Assembly (NCBI GenBank): GCA_006386115.1
Contig: VFIW01000023.1
Span: 124,001 to 188,000 of the forward strand
Reading direction: 5' to 3'
Origin: Globisporangium splendens
Taxonomy: Eukaryota > Oomycota > Peronosporomycetes > Pythiales > Pythiaceae
Length of the DNA: 64,000 nucleotides
The notes under the pieces: model-generated
The model's input: the letters and a program-made list of their open reading frames with translations, nothing else
What the model was told of the DNA's origin: nothing
Databases searched by the model: none
Position numbers and translations under genes: made by a program
In this document: positions 23,276 through 34,842 of the stretch, piece by piece
Layout: the number at the start of each line of letters is the position of its first letter
Numbering within the stretch: the first letter of the stretch is position 1

Positions 23276-24317
23276 ATGTCCGCGAGCTATGACACCGGAA
23301 CAAAGAAGGCGACAGGAGGTGGCAGCAGCAACAGCGCCGACCAGCACACGCTCATCTACGACCTGCAGGAGGTCTGCTACTACTCCGTGCTGGACGTCGA
23401 CGTCGATGCCAGGTGAGCAACCGATGGGATGCGCGTATGGAGACTGGATATGCGTACAGAGCGCTTGTTGTTGTGTGTGCGTATATATGTATGTGAGGCG
23501 CTTATACTTATAGCACGTGCTGTTGCATGTATGCTGTGTGTTTAGTGCCTCGGTTGTGGTGAAGGCGTATCGCCAGTTGGCGCTGAAATACCATCCCGAC
23601 AAGAACCCGAACGCCGACCCGGAGCAGTTCCAAGCGATTAAGCAAGGTGAGTGTGTGTGTGTGTGTGTGTCTTAAGAGTTCGTGTTTATATACATTCGCT
23701 TGCATGACGCCGTAACGACCCGTTGGTAGAACTGACCACGTTGTGCATGCGGGCGTCGTAATTATTTGCATCGAAAAAAAAGCGTATGAAGTTCTCTCGG
23801 ATCCCGACAAACGATGGCTTTATGATCATTACGGACCAGCATTAAAGGTATGAGGCCATTTTATTGTCTTGCTCTTTTCGATAAGGCGCTTTCCTTTGCT
23901 ATGCGGTTTTTATTCATAAGAAAAACGGGTGCATGTTGCTTTGTTGAAAATAATACTGATTAGCCCCAGGTCGCCGACTCGTTTGCCAAGCTCGCGCCGC
24001 TGCTTTTATCATTCATGTGCGGCCTCGTGGGCTCCAGCGCGCAGACCTACGGCTGGGTATCCCCCACGAACGTCACGCTGGGGCTCGAGCTCTGCGTCGT
24101 GGGCTTCGCGGGTCTCTACTACTGCTACCAGCCGCGCGCGACGACGACGGTGGCGCAGCCCTTCCTGCATACGACAAAGAAGCCAAAACGGCGCGAGATC
24201 GTGTCTGTATCCGATTACATCACTGTGACGTGCGTCGGGCTGCTGGCAGGCAACGTCGTCGGCTGGATCGGCGCGTCCACAGTCGTGTTTTGTCGGTCGC
24301 TTCTCTTCGGAAAATAG
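23276..24317 (+). CDS. J-domain (Hsp40/DnaJ) protein with C-terminal membrane segments
   Basis: Four exons: 23276-23412, 23546-23646, 23783-23847, 23970-24317; all GT-AG with consistent phases; 216 aa. The J domain (about residues 35-100) has helix [15 protein letters not shown] with the invariant HPD that stimulates Hsp70 ATPase, and a closing [15 protein letters not shown]. After it come two hydrophobic stretches ([15 protein letters not shown] and [14 protein letters not shown]), a basic loop (TKKPKRRE), and another ([18 protein letters not shown]), so it is probably an ER or other organelle membrane co-chaperone. The start [10 protein letters not shown] was chosen as the first ATG that gives a continuous frame. 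A TG microsatellite directly follows the second donor site (about 23648-23671). Confidence 0.85.
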
Positions 24318-24729
24318 CATTCGTGAGTGTGTATTTGGCGTTTGTGGAACGGATACAAAATAATCAATTTTGATGTGGATGCAAAAAAGGATTCCGTAAA
24401 TGTGGTGAGAAGGGAGTTTATTTTGTATATGGTGGTATGTTTTTTTCTCTTTATTTTTTCCTGTATCGACGGCGTGGAAAATGCACTTGAAGACCTTGCG
24501 CTTTGCCTTTCTTTTCATTTATTTGCGTCATGCGCGACTTGGTTCCCCTTTGTTCACTGGTAGCTGCGTATGTTATGATTTCTCAACTAGCAAGCAAAAC
24601 GGAGTTCCCAAGTCGCAGCAGCAATAAAAACAATAGAGAAAAGCACGAGTGCATGATCCCCGATTGCATCGCGCATCTCCACTACCATCGTCCATCATCG
24701 TCCATCATTGTCGTCGTTGGCTCAGTGTC
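24318..24729. other. Intergenic region between convergent 3' ends
   Basis: 412 A/T-rich bases between the J-protein stop and the NDUFV2 stop. It holds both 3' untranslated regions; nothing else was recognised. Confidence 0.5.
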
Positions 24730-25903
<1,174 letters not shown>

Positions 25904-26277
25904 GCTGAAGAGAGAGCGTTAAGACGTGGGGGAGCTTTCGTGCTGCGTTTCAATCTTGCTGCCTTCCTCGGCCACAGACATGGGGGAAAGCGTCAAAAAG
26001 CCCACCACCAAAAACCACAGCACGTAATTACCCCTTTTTACATCTGTTTTTTACGGACGTTCGGGTGGTCTTGTTACTTCAGCGCGGTTCAGCAGCAAAA
26101 CCTATCGAAGAGAATACTGATGGTCCAGTGCAAATGCTACTTTTGGTGAGAGTGTGACCGGTTCGGTCCAGACAAGCGCGGTCCGGAACCGTCGGTTGTG
26201 GTGTAGAGCCGTCCATTTGGTCTGCCGACCGCCTCTCGTGTCTATCACATACCCCTCGACGAGAACAGTTAGCAGCC
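25904..26277. promoter_or_regulatory. Bidirectional promoter region between complex I and complex III subunit genes
   Basis: 374 bases separate the start codon of NDUFV2 (minus) from that of UQCRH (plus), so one region must serve both. No named transcription-factor site is clearly repeated in it. Co-regulation of two respiratory-chain genes is inferred from the arrangement. Confidence 0.45.
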
Positions 26278-26750
26278 ATGGTGAGGATGCCGCCCTGCGC
26301 GCGCGCTCTCTGTCTCTGTGTATGTGTTTCTGCGAGCAAATGACTGAAAGGAAGTATGTATGTGTGTGTGTGTGTGCGTGCGACGGCAGGCCGGAGAAGA
26401 ACCAGTTGACGTGATGCCGCAGATCCGCGAGGAGTGCAAGCCCAAGTGCGCCGACTCGTTCCAGAAGTACGAGGCGTGCGTGCAGCGCGTGGCTGCCAAG
26501 GGCGTCGGCGCGTGCGACGGTCAATACTTTGACTTCCTCCACTGCATCGACAAATGCGTAAGTTGCTGTTATCTAATGCTGTGCTGGTGTATAGTGACGT
26601 GTGTGTGTGGGGCGGTGCTTTGATGTCTCCCCTGTTGTCTGTTGCGAGTGTCGATGCCTGGAATCATATCCTGACTTGGCTTTGTGTGTGTGTGTTTTCC
26701 TATTCTTGACGTTGCAGTCTGTGCCAAAGATCTTCAAGCACTTGAAGTAG
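26278..26750 (+). CDS. UQCRH: Cytochrome bc1 complex hinge protein (complex III subunit 6)
   Basis: Exon 1 is only the ATG (26278-26280), followed by donor GTGAGG; exon 2 is 26390-26557 and exon 3 is 26718-26750; 67 aa (MAGEEPVDVMPQ...). Four cysteines sit in two pairs in hinge-protein spacing: CKPKC near the start with CVQRV following, then GACDG and the IDKC at the exon end, forming the disulfide hairpin of this intermembrane-space subunit. The protein starts acidic, as in the family, but is shorter than the 80-90 residues of animal forms. The single-codon first exon was deduced because the frame of exon 2 lacks an upstream ATG of its own. A TG tract sits just before the exon 2 acceptor. 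Confidence 0.85.
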
Positions 26751-27655
26751 AGTCTTTTTTTCCTTTCCTTTCGCCCGCTGATTTTTACCACACGCAGAAG
26801 CGTAGAGAAATGAAAAAGACGTTGCCTCAAGCCAGTCAGTATACCACGAGAAACACACACACAAAAAAGAAAACAATATATGAAGATTTGCCACATATAT
26901 GCCGTCCCGTCAGGCTTCATTCTCCTTCTATGGTCATGGCCACCGAGTCAACCGCCAGCAGGAGCATTTTGCGGCTACCAACTTCAAACAAGCAGCTTCG
27001 CATTAGCTGCTACTTAGCATCCAGACCACCAGGTAAATATTGCTTCACAGGGACAAGGAACCTCGACTATCTGACTGCAACACTGTTAACCAATACAGCG
27101 GGACCCCAGCCACATTGAGAACGGCGTGCTTTTGAAATGCTGGCATGAAGCAAAATCTGATCACCTCCACTTATTTCGTGTGTGGAAGTCCATTGCTCTG
27201 TACATTGTATGCCAGAGCCCAGTGCTTGAACCGAGAATAAGCCAGTGCCGTGGCCTCCTTCTTGTCTAATGCAATCCACATGCCCATCAGTTTCTCTGCC
27301 AATAAACACCTTGGTCCGCTCCACACTTCCATTTCCATGCGTCCATTTTCGTCCCCATTTTCCCACCTCAATCCTCACACATGATCCTTGTATAGGAACA
27401 TGTCACTCTTCTCTCAACATTGACCTTCCCTCGCTCCAGTGCCATACCTTGTCGATCGCACAGGGCTAGGTTTGTGATCTGATTGGCTCGTCGCGATGCA
27501 TTTCCACCAATCCGCGTCCGTTCTCGGCAAGCCACTGGTGGTTTGTATGGCGCTGAAAGTTGGTGGCCGCGAGCGCTTGACAATGGCGGCGTGCGTGTGG
27601 AGCGGGTGCCGACTGCGCTTGGAACTCAATTTGGAGAAAAGTCACCGGAGGCAAC
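26751..27655. other. Intergenic: UQCRH 3' flank and RPS26 promoter
   Basis: About 900 bases with no convincing coding frame. Short open frames around 26700-27380 lack domains and normal composition. Confidence 0.45.
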
Positions 27656-28480
27656 ATGACTGTGAAGCGTAGAAACCATGGCCGTAACAAGAAGGGACGT
27701 GGCCACGTCAAGCGTGTGCACTGCGTGTCCACCGCCAAGTTGATCCCAAAGGACAAGGCCGTCAAGCGTTTCGTTGTCCGGTAGGTCCTTAAAAATGAGC
27801 CATTTTGTGTGTGGTGGTGTCCCATGCCGTCGATGCTCGCCACGCGCTCCCCAATATTGCCCATCGCCCTCCGATGCGCGCGCCACTTGATTATATCGAC
27901 AGCGCGATAGCACCGAGAACATCAGCTACAGTGCAACTTCCAGGAGCTTCTTTCGGCGATCAATCAGCTTCGATCTATACAGCAGAGTTTGCTATTGCGA
28001 CGACAAATGGGTGCAGCACAGAGCGTCAAGATCACAGCCAGCAGCTCATAGTAACAACATGTACGACACTCGAGCAACCAGCATAATTCGATTTATGATA
28101 TCGTCATGGATGGGGAATAGAACCAGACTTCCAGTGCAGGAGAGCGAGGCAACGCGTTGGTGATGGCAGCTGGGCAGACTGCGCTATGAGTGGCAATGGG
28201 AGAGCACACGAACGACGAGTGATTCACTGTGAACTTGGGGCTAACTGAGTTGTGTTTTGCTTCCCTTTATGCTTGCAGTAACATTGTCGACCAGTCGGCG
28301 ATCCGTGATTTGAAGGAGTCGTCGGTGTACGAGTCGTACGCGCTCCCAAAGATCTACATCAAGAACTACTACTGCATTGAAGCCGCTATCCACCAGCGTA
28401 TCGTGCGTGGTCGTTCGGTCGAGGCCCGTAAGAGCCGTGCCGCCCCAGCGCCACGATTCCGCCAGGCCAAGCGCAACTAA
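27656..28480 (+). CDS. RPS26: 40S ribosomal protein S26 (eS26)
   Basis: Exons 27656-27780 and 28279-28480, 108 aa. Family signatures: [58 protein letters not shown]-like SVEARKSR, basic C-terminus. eS26 lies at the mRNA exit channel of the small subunit. Odd: eS26 normally has two CxxC pairs for a zinc ion; here the first reads CVST and the second CIEA, so two of the four ligands are missing. The intron is 498 bp, five times the size of most introns in this window. Donor GTAGGT follows a phase-2 CG; acceptor TTGCAG. Confidence 0.93.
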
Positions 28481-29614
28481 GTTGTGTGTGTAGCTGCACA
28501 CAGCTGAGTCGCGTGGACTCGCAAAGTGTCTCGTGCAACTCGGTCCTCCGCCCCAAATGCAGTGATTGTTGGCACATCTGAAAAGCGACCAAAGGGGACA
28601 GCAATGTCCTCTCTTGGGGATCATAAGTTTGGGGTTCAGCAATGAAAAATGCTTGACCTGGGAATATAGTATGCAATAATACACAAAGGTCTGCTTTCTC
28701 CATTACATTTTATGCGGTATATGCGAAACGATCGAGCCATTATTGATTTGGCGTATCCTTTGACAGTTCTTCGTTGAGCCCTTCGATAGGAACGGCAGCG
28801 CAATTGCCACTGCGTCATAACTGTGGATAGAGGCTTTGAAGGTCATCCCACGCATGGCTCACTTGAGGCTCGTGCAACAGTTGAGTGACACACAGGAGTG
28901 TTTCTGCAGAGAGCTGCTGTAGACGCCGATTCGGCTTGCTTCACACGAGCAATTTAGCGATTAAAGTGCTCAGCTGCCTGAACATGTATCCATCGCGTCA
29001 GCATCTTTGTTCGTAATGCTGATCAAAACAAATTGTCAGGTTCCGGACAACACGTTCAGAATTCATGGAGATGACGTCGCAGTGAGTCCTTAAATCTTCA
29101 AAGAGCTGGAGCATATCAATAATAACATAAAAGGAATGCACAAAGTTGCTCAAGTACCCGTCAGCAACTTCAGTAGCATTGGCAAAAAAAGCAGGAAAAG
29201 AGAACTAAAGTACCTCCCACGTCTTGACGCGTTTCTGCTTTCAGCAAAATTTTCACGAAGGAATCTCGACGTTTTGCACGAAACGCCATCAACACAGAGT
29301 TTCAACCTCAAGTCCTTAGATCGCATGTCTGTCGCACAAAAGCATGGGGATTTGATTACAAGTTTCGTCAAGAGTGCGTTTTGGCGTGTGCAAATCTTTG
29401 TTTTTGCTTTATTTATTTATCTGTTGTGCCTCCTACATTCGAGGCAAGCAATTTCTCCACGCCATGAAAAAAAAACAAAAAAAGTCTCTCAATAAAAAAA
29501 AGTGTCAACGCCACCAAAGCCACGCACAATACAACACCGAAAGAGCAAAGAGTGAATCAAAAGCACGCACAACCAACCACCACAGGAACACCGAGAGCGA
29601 CAACAACAAAAACT
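28481..29614. other. Intergenic region between convergent genes
   Basis: 1.1 kb with the 3' ends of RPS26 and of the Ser-rich gene, rich in A near 29460-29620. A 119-codon frame at 29136-29495 has no domain and is not supported. Confidence 0.45.
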
Positions 29615-31564
29615 CTAGATCCAGCCGTCCTCTTCCACGAGGAACTCGAGGCGCACGAGCTCGTCGATCTCGTCGAACGCAAAGAGATACTCGCCAAAGT
29701 TGACGCAGCTGTTGACGACGTGCAGTAGCGGGTGCAGGTTCAGACCCTCGGGGAGCGGCAGGTCGTCGTCCTCATCTTCGTCTTCATTGTTGTTGCTCTG
29801 GTTCGCGGCGGCTCTTCGTCGTCGCTGGTCGTCGCTGTCGCTGTCGCTCTCGACAGTCACGGACGAGCTCGAGCGGCTGTCCTTCTCTGGTGTCAGCTCG
29901 TCTTGCGGTTGCTTCTCCTTCTGCTTTGTCTTCTCGGCGAGCTCGGCGAACGTCGTGATCTCCTCCAGCGTCCAGTCATGACGCGCGAGACGACGCCACA
30001 TGCGGATTTCTTCGTTCGAAATCGACACGACGTTGCCGTGTTTCGTCTTGGTGCCGTGCAAAAAAGCCATAGATCGCTCGAGGAACTCTTGCACCTTGGT
30101 GGACGTTCTCCGCTGGTCATGCGTTGCAAAGTTGCAGACCCGCACCAGCACGTCGTCGTAGTTCTCGAGCGCGATGTAGTCACCCTCAGGAGGGCAGTAC
30201 ACGATCTTCTGGTTGAAGTAAATGTGTTTGTCGCCAAAGACGTTCGCGTTCGGCAATGGACTCGGAGGCTTGTTGTAGTTCGAATGACCGAGCTTCTCAG
30301 CTTGCTGCTTGGCCGTCGAGCTTCGTGAAAAACTGTTGCGGTCCTTCTGCATATCGAGATCGATGCTGCCACGGGCACTGTACAACCGCGCCTGGATCGG
30401 CAGTTTGCGCCAAATCTTGGAGATCAAGTGCGTCGGGTTCTGCTCCACAAAGTCCATACTCACGGACCGGCCTTCGAGACCGCGTGTGGTTCGTCGCATG
30501 TCTTCTTCATCGCTGTCCGAGTCCCATGTATTCGCATGGGGTTTAACGATCATCGCAACGTCATCAACCGCCATCTTTTGTGGTGTCGTCGAAGAAGACG
30601 ACGACGACTTGCTGCTGTCGTCATTGTGACGATGGCGCGAAAATGAGAACGACGTGCGCCGCTTCTCCTTCGTACCAGCAGTCACGGATCGTGGACCAAT
30701 ATCCGCGGTACTGTAGCTCGAGCGCGTGCGCGTCGCCATCTCGAGCGGATTCGTGTTGCTATGGCCGTTGTAGCTCGCGCGGTGCGGGTCCGTGCGCGAG
30801 CCCATGGCGTTCCGCGACGGCAACTCTGGCACGATGCTCTGGCTTCGCACAGTCCGCGTCACGACTGGTTCCGGTTGGTTCTTCGACGATGACTTTAATA
30901 CCGACGAAGACGTGTTTAAAGACGATGAAGTTCGGGAGCTCGCAAGAGGATCTTGCTGCTTTTGAATTGCTGGTGCTGTTAATACCTTGGGAGCTGGCGT
31001 CTGCTGCTGCAACATTGACCCTCGACTTGATGATGAGTACGAGTAGGACGATGACGAAGACGAAGATACGTGAACGGGATGCGACGTGGAGCGCGACAAT
31101 GGCATCGGCTGCGACGTCGCCATCGCTCCGTACTCCTGACTCTCGCCATGCTGCTGAATGGTGGGGAGAGCGCCGTACCCGCTGTGTTCGCTTCTGGACG
31201 TTCTCGATGCTCTCGATGCTCTCGACGCTCTGGAAGACGTTGAAGAAGTCGACGTGGACCGCGTGAGCGGTGGCGGGGGCATCTCCTCTGGCGGCGGCGT
31301 CGAGAGCTCCTTCTTCTTGGTGCTCAGCGACGAGCGGCGTTCTTTCCATCCGGAGAACGAGAACGACGTGCGACGCTCCTTCTTCTTGGGCGTCGCCTGA
31401 GCGCCTTCGTGCGCGGCGGCAAAGGCTTCAGCCGAGAGCTCGTGCTCGAGCGTCGCGGTCGTGGAGCTCGAGCGGCCGCTGCCGAGCGAGAACGAGCCGC
31501 TACGGCGCGACGACGGGAAGATCTTCTTGATCCCCGAGTAAATGTCCTTGGCCTGCTGCGACAT
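29615..31564 (-). CDS. Ser/Arg-rich protein of an uncharacterised lineage-specific family (member 1)
   Basis: Intronless, 649 aa, start MSQQAKDIYSGIKKIF. The first 430 residues are low-complexity Ser/Thr/Arg (repeats such as SRASRASRASRTSRS; kinase-type RRTSFSF appears twice). The C-terminal 220 residues look folded: YDDVLVRVCNF, FLERSMAFL, SISNEEIRMWRRLARHDWTL, and at the end LHPLLHVVNSCVNFGEYLFAF. These segments match, in order, the 403-aa protein at 43532-44743, so the two are diverged paralogues. A DEDEDED acidic patch lies just before the end. No known domain is recognised. The SRRxSFSF motifs suggest regulation by basophilic kinases (inference). Confidence 0.82.
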   Translation of the reverse strand: MSQQAKDIYSGIKKIFPSSRRSGSFSLGSGRSSSTTATLEHELSAEAFAAAHEGAQATPKKKERRTSFSFSGWKERRSSLSTKKKELSTPPPEEMPPPPLTRSTSTSSTSSRASRASRASRTSRSEHSGYGALPTIQQHGESQEYGAMATSQPMPLSRSTSHPVHVSSSSSSSYSYSSSSRGSMLQQQTPAPKVLTAPAIQKQQDPLASSRTSSSLNTSSSVLKSSSKNQPEPVVTRTVRSQSIVPELPSRNAMGSRTDPHRASYNGHSNTNPLEMATRTRSSYSTADIGPRSVTAGTKEKRRTSFSFSRHRHNDDSSKSSSSSSTTPQKMAVDDVAMIVKPHANTWDSDSDEEDMRRTTRGLEGRSVSMDFVEQNPTHLISKIWRKLPIQARLYSARGSIDLDMQKDRNSFSRSSTAKQQAEKLGHSNYNKPPSPLPNANVFGDKHIYFNQKIVYCPPEGDYIALENYDDVLVRVCNFATHDQRRTSTKVQEFLERSMAFLHGTKTKHGNVVSISNEEIRMWRRLARHDWTLEEITTFAELAEKTKQKEKQPQDELTPEKDSRSSSSVTVESDSDSDDQRRRRAAANQSNNNEDEDEDDDLPLPEGLNLHPLLHVVNSCVNFGEYLFAFDEIDELVRLEFLVEEDGWI

Positions 31565-34500
31565 CGCTGCTTCCTTAATGTATATACTCGAACGGCGTCT
31601 TTAACCTCGACACACGACCTTGTATACGCTTGAGAGAGATATAGATATAGACGCTGTCCTGTGCTTGTTCTTCCCTGTCTTCCTTGGACAAAGAGACGCA
31701 GGCAGCGACTGGATTCACGCACGCGGTTCCTCAAAGACGACGACGCTCAGAGAGAGACCGGTGGACTGTCGTAGACGCTTAGGTACTCGCTCAGTATTCA
31801 CGCGGTGGGGGGAGGCGCGTGAATGGAGACGATGAGGAGGAGGGGGGAGCTTCCTGCTTCTCGTCGCGCGCTTCGGGACTCGTGTGCTTTGCTTTTTCCT
31901 TTCGTTCCCCCGTTGTGGTTTGAGGGGTGACCTGACTGAGTGGCAAAACAGAGGGAGTTTTAAACAGGACAGAATTTTAAACACTTCACAACAATGTGCT
32001 GCAGAAGAATGACGATATTTATCAAAACAAGGTGGGATGAGATGTGAGTTTGTGATGCAAATGGCACGACTGACTACTTTGATGGTGTACCGTATTTTGG
32101 AGGCAATAGGAACAAGTACAGCGTGTTTTGATAGGATGGTGGAAGTGTGCTACATGGCTCATCCCAAAGCAGTAATGGCAGAAACTGTCAGTAGATTCAT
32201 GGCGTAAATTAACGCCAACAAATGTGGATCTGAGTGTGTCTTGTATGTATATTTTTGAGCTTGTCTGTATTGAACGTTGGCGTTTTCAATGAGTGCGAGC
32301 GACATGCAAGGCAGTATAGTCTCACGTATTGATTGGCGTGTGACCGCTGTGAAGCAACACACCTCTCATCACTCAGTTTCATGTCTTTTTTCTTCTTCTT
32401 GAAGATACCCGGGCGTGCTTCATTTTTCACAGCTCATTTATTTCTGGGAGGGTGATTGATTTCTTTTTTCTGTTATTTTTCGTATTGCTTACCATCGCAA
32501 TTAGACACACGAACACATAGTGCGATGCTGCTTACAACCATACATTTATCCATGCGAAAAATTGTAGTGACATTTTGGCTTGCAACCCATTTGTTGAAGA
32601 TGTGGTGCATTCTGAATTCGATAGAAAGAAAAGGTCACAAAAGACGCCAGTCGTGCTCTGTCCAGATTCCGTTGTTGGGCTGGTTGTCGGTGGGGCATTC
32701 CATTGGCGCTTTCTCGCCAACTGGCCAGAAGAAATACACAATCATTGATTGAACAGGCACACATTCGGCATTCTGCCCAAGATTTGGCATCCACGCCGAA
32801 ACCTGGGGTCCAAAAAATGCCGAAAATAGTGGCCACTCCTCTGGCAACATTGTCACGATGATCGTTCATGAAATACTCCACATTCATAAGATAGAGATGA
32901 CAGTTGTGATCAGTTCACACAAAAGCAACTCCGAGCTCGATGGCCCCAAAACGAAGTCGAGTTTTATCGATCAAAACGCAGCTAGAATATGTCATCTCGA
33001 AGATCAATAACCTTCAGTTCAGGGAAGCGCTCGAGCATTCGACCGCTCAAATTCACGGCGTGCCAAAAACAACTTGAATGCCTTCGACGATTCGGAGGGC
33101 ACAGCGACAGTATTCCAGGTGCAACAAAAGGTGGGAAACGATTCGTATCTGCTTCTTTGAAAGAAATACTAGCCAAACATTGGATCGTACTTTAATGGGC
33201 TGACCATATATGTGACGAATTGTATGGTGCCGAATCCAACAGGATTAGGTCATTCTGGCAGACCGCGAATTTACACAAGCCTGAAAGTCAACCATCTGGT
33301 GGTGTGCATATCCACAACGGGTGCAACCACACCTCAAGGATCACAGCAGCCAACGAAAACATCACTCAGGGCCACACGCACAGCGAATAAACAGATCTTG
33401 TGAGAGCGGTCTTCTGATCCACTCATCTCAAAGCCAATGCCAGCAGTAAACACGAGCTGTGCCCAGACAGCATTTGGAAAGAGCTCAGGAGAATCCAACG
33501 TGGAACTTTTGATAAATTCGGTGAGCTCGACAAACTCAGGAGTAAAACATCCCTTGACAACAACAGGTGCGATACTGACAGCTTTTCTTGGAAACTTCTG
33601 GTGACATCAGTTGTATGGGGTTTCCATATTATCAAAAGTGAGTCACGATGAAATCACGAAGGTATTCGAATTCTGAAAGGTTCATGAAAGTATTAAACAA
33701 TTGTCCCTCTCTAAAATGTTCAAGACCGACTTGTACAGGGAATAGAGTTACGAGATGCTCCTGAGCGAACCAGATCGGCGCGCTGTCGCATTGGCATCAG
33801 AGAAGCAGCGCCTCGCACTTTCTTGAGCAATTGCTTTGCGCCATGGAAGGACCAGCGTCAGTGACGCACGGCTGTCGTTCGACGTCCGCGCGAAAACAAA
33901 TGCTGCTTGTCGAGCGAGCGGCGTGCTTGCGACTCGCAGCTTTCGCGTCGCTCTTTGCGGCGGAAAGGACGTTGGGATCTTCGGTGAGAACGAGATCAAG
34001 TGTGTCGTGGTGGTGTGGTTGTCGTTGTGCCGTTGTGCGCTTTGTAGACGCAGGCTGTCATTGGTGATGGCGTCAGTGCCGTCCGATTGCGTGAAAAGTG
34101 GCTTCGTCTGGGATCCTACGACAACAGCACGGAGTGGCTGACTGGTCTCAAGGTGGAAGCACCCCTGCGATATTAACGGGACATCCTTGGAGTGCGGTGG
34201 CAGCAACAGGATCGGGCCAGTGACAGCGAGGTGCAGTAACAAACCTATGCAAACACACGCGGGATACGATGTTGCCTTCCCGCTGTCCATCAAAAGGGAT
34301 CTGATATTGCAGCGACGGGTCGACTGCAACTAGATCCGGTATGACCTGGTGCAACATCGCAAAGCAGCAACCCGCGTTTGGAAGCTGAACTATCTGCAAG
34401 AAACCGCCAGGATCCCGTCAATGAACCAACGGTTGATGGCGACAACCAAGTGTTCATCAAATGAGTCGATTGGTGCGTGGAGAATAGGATGCAAGCGTGC

Positions 34501-34842
34501 CTCTGGAGGTTCTGCGATGCTGCATCAATCTACAAAGTCAGGTTTGGTGGCAACAAGGTGCAAGTGAAGCCATGCAGTCAATCTCTCATTGTTAGGAATA
34601 TCCGCCGTTTGTCAACACCAGGCACTGCGGATCCCATCCCATGGATTGCCAAAGGAAGCTGTCAACGCTGCAGCTCTGGTACTGTTGGGCAAGATCTTAC
34701 AGCACGATACCGACGGGAAGTGCGTCGTAGGCTTACAACTTTTGGTGGCACAACAACGAAGGAAGGTCTGACGAGTTTAAGCACTACTCGGAAGGATCGC
34801 GGACGCGCAGGTGATTGCGCTTCATCTAATCGCGATCGACAG
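31565..34842. other. 3.3-kb gene-poor region with decayed coding traces
   Basis: No intact gene is supported. Traces: a 73-codon minus frame (32635-32856) and, in an overlapping frame of the same bases, a second peptide-like frame; a 64-codon minus frame (32982-33176) that ends in an LRR-like phrase (FPELKVIDLRDD); a possible two-exon plus-strand fragment near 33843-34150; and minus-strand pieces 34148-34680. They look like remains of broken genes. The left edge should include the promoter of the Ser-rich gene. Confidence 0.45.
34148..34680 (-). pseudogene. Unidentified decayed gene fragment
   Basis: On the minus strand, protein-like stretches alternate between frames: PIDSFDEHLVVAINRWFIDG, then after a shift LPNAGCCFAMLHQVIPDLVA and YQIPFDGQREGNIVSRVCLH. 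Each is interrupted by stops or shifts in its own frame. Family not recognised. The fragment abuts the left inverted-repeat arm but is not part of it. Confidence 0.3.

Noticed and set aside
27781..28278. snoRNA in the long RPS26 intron
   Set aside because: No convincing RUGAUGA...CUGA or hinge-ACA arrangement could be read; left as something to test.
29136..29495. 119-codon plus-strand frame with a hydrophobic stretch
   Set aside because: No domain, low-complexity poly-Lys end, lies in the 3' region of two convergent genes.
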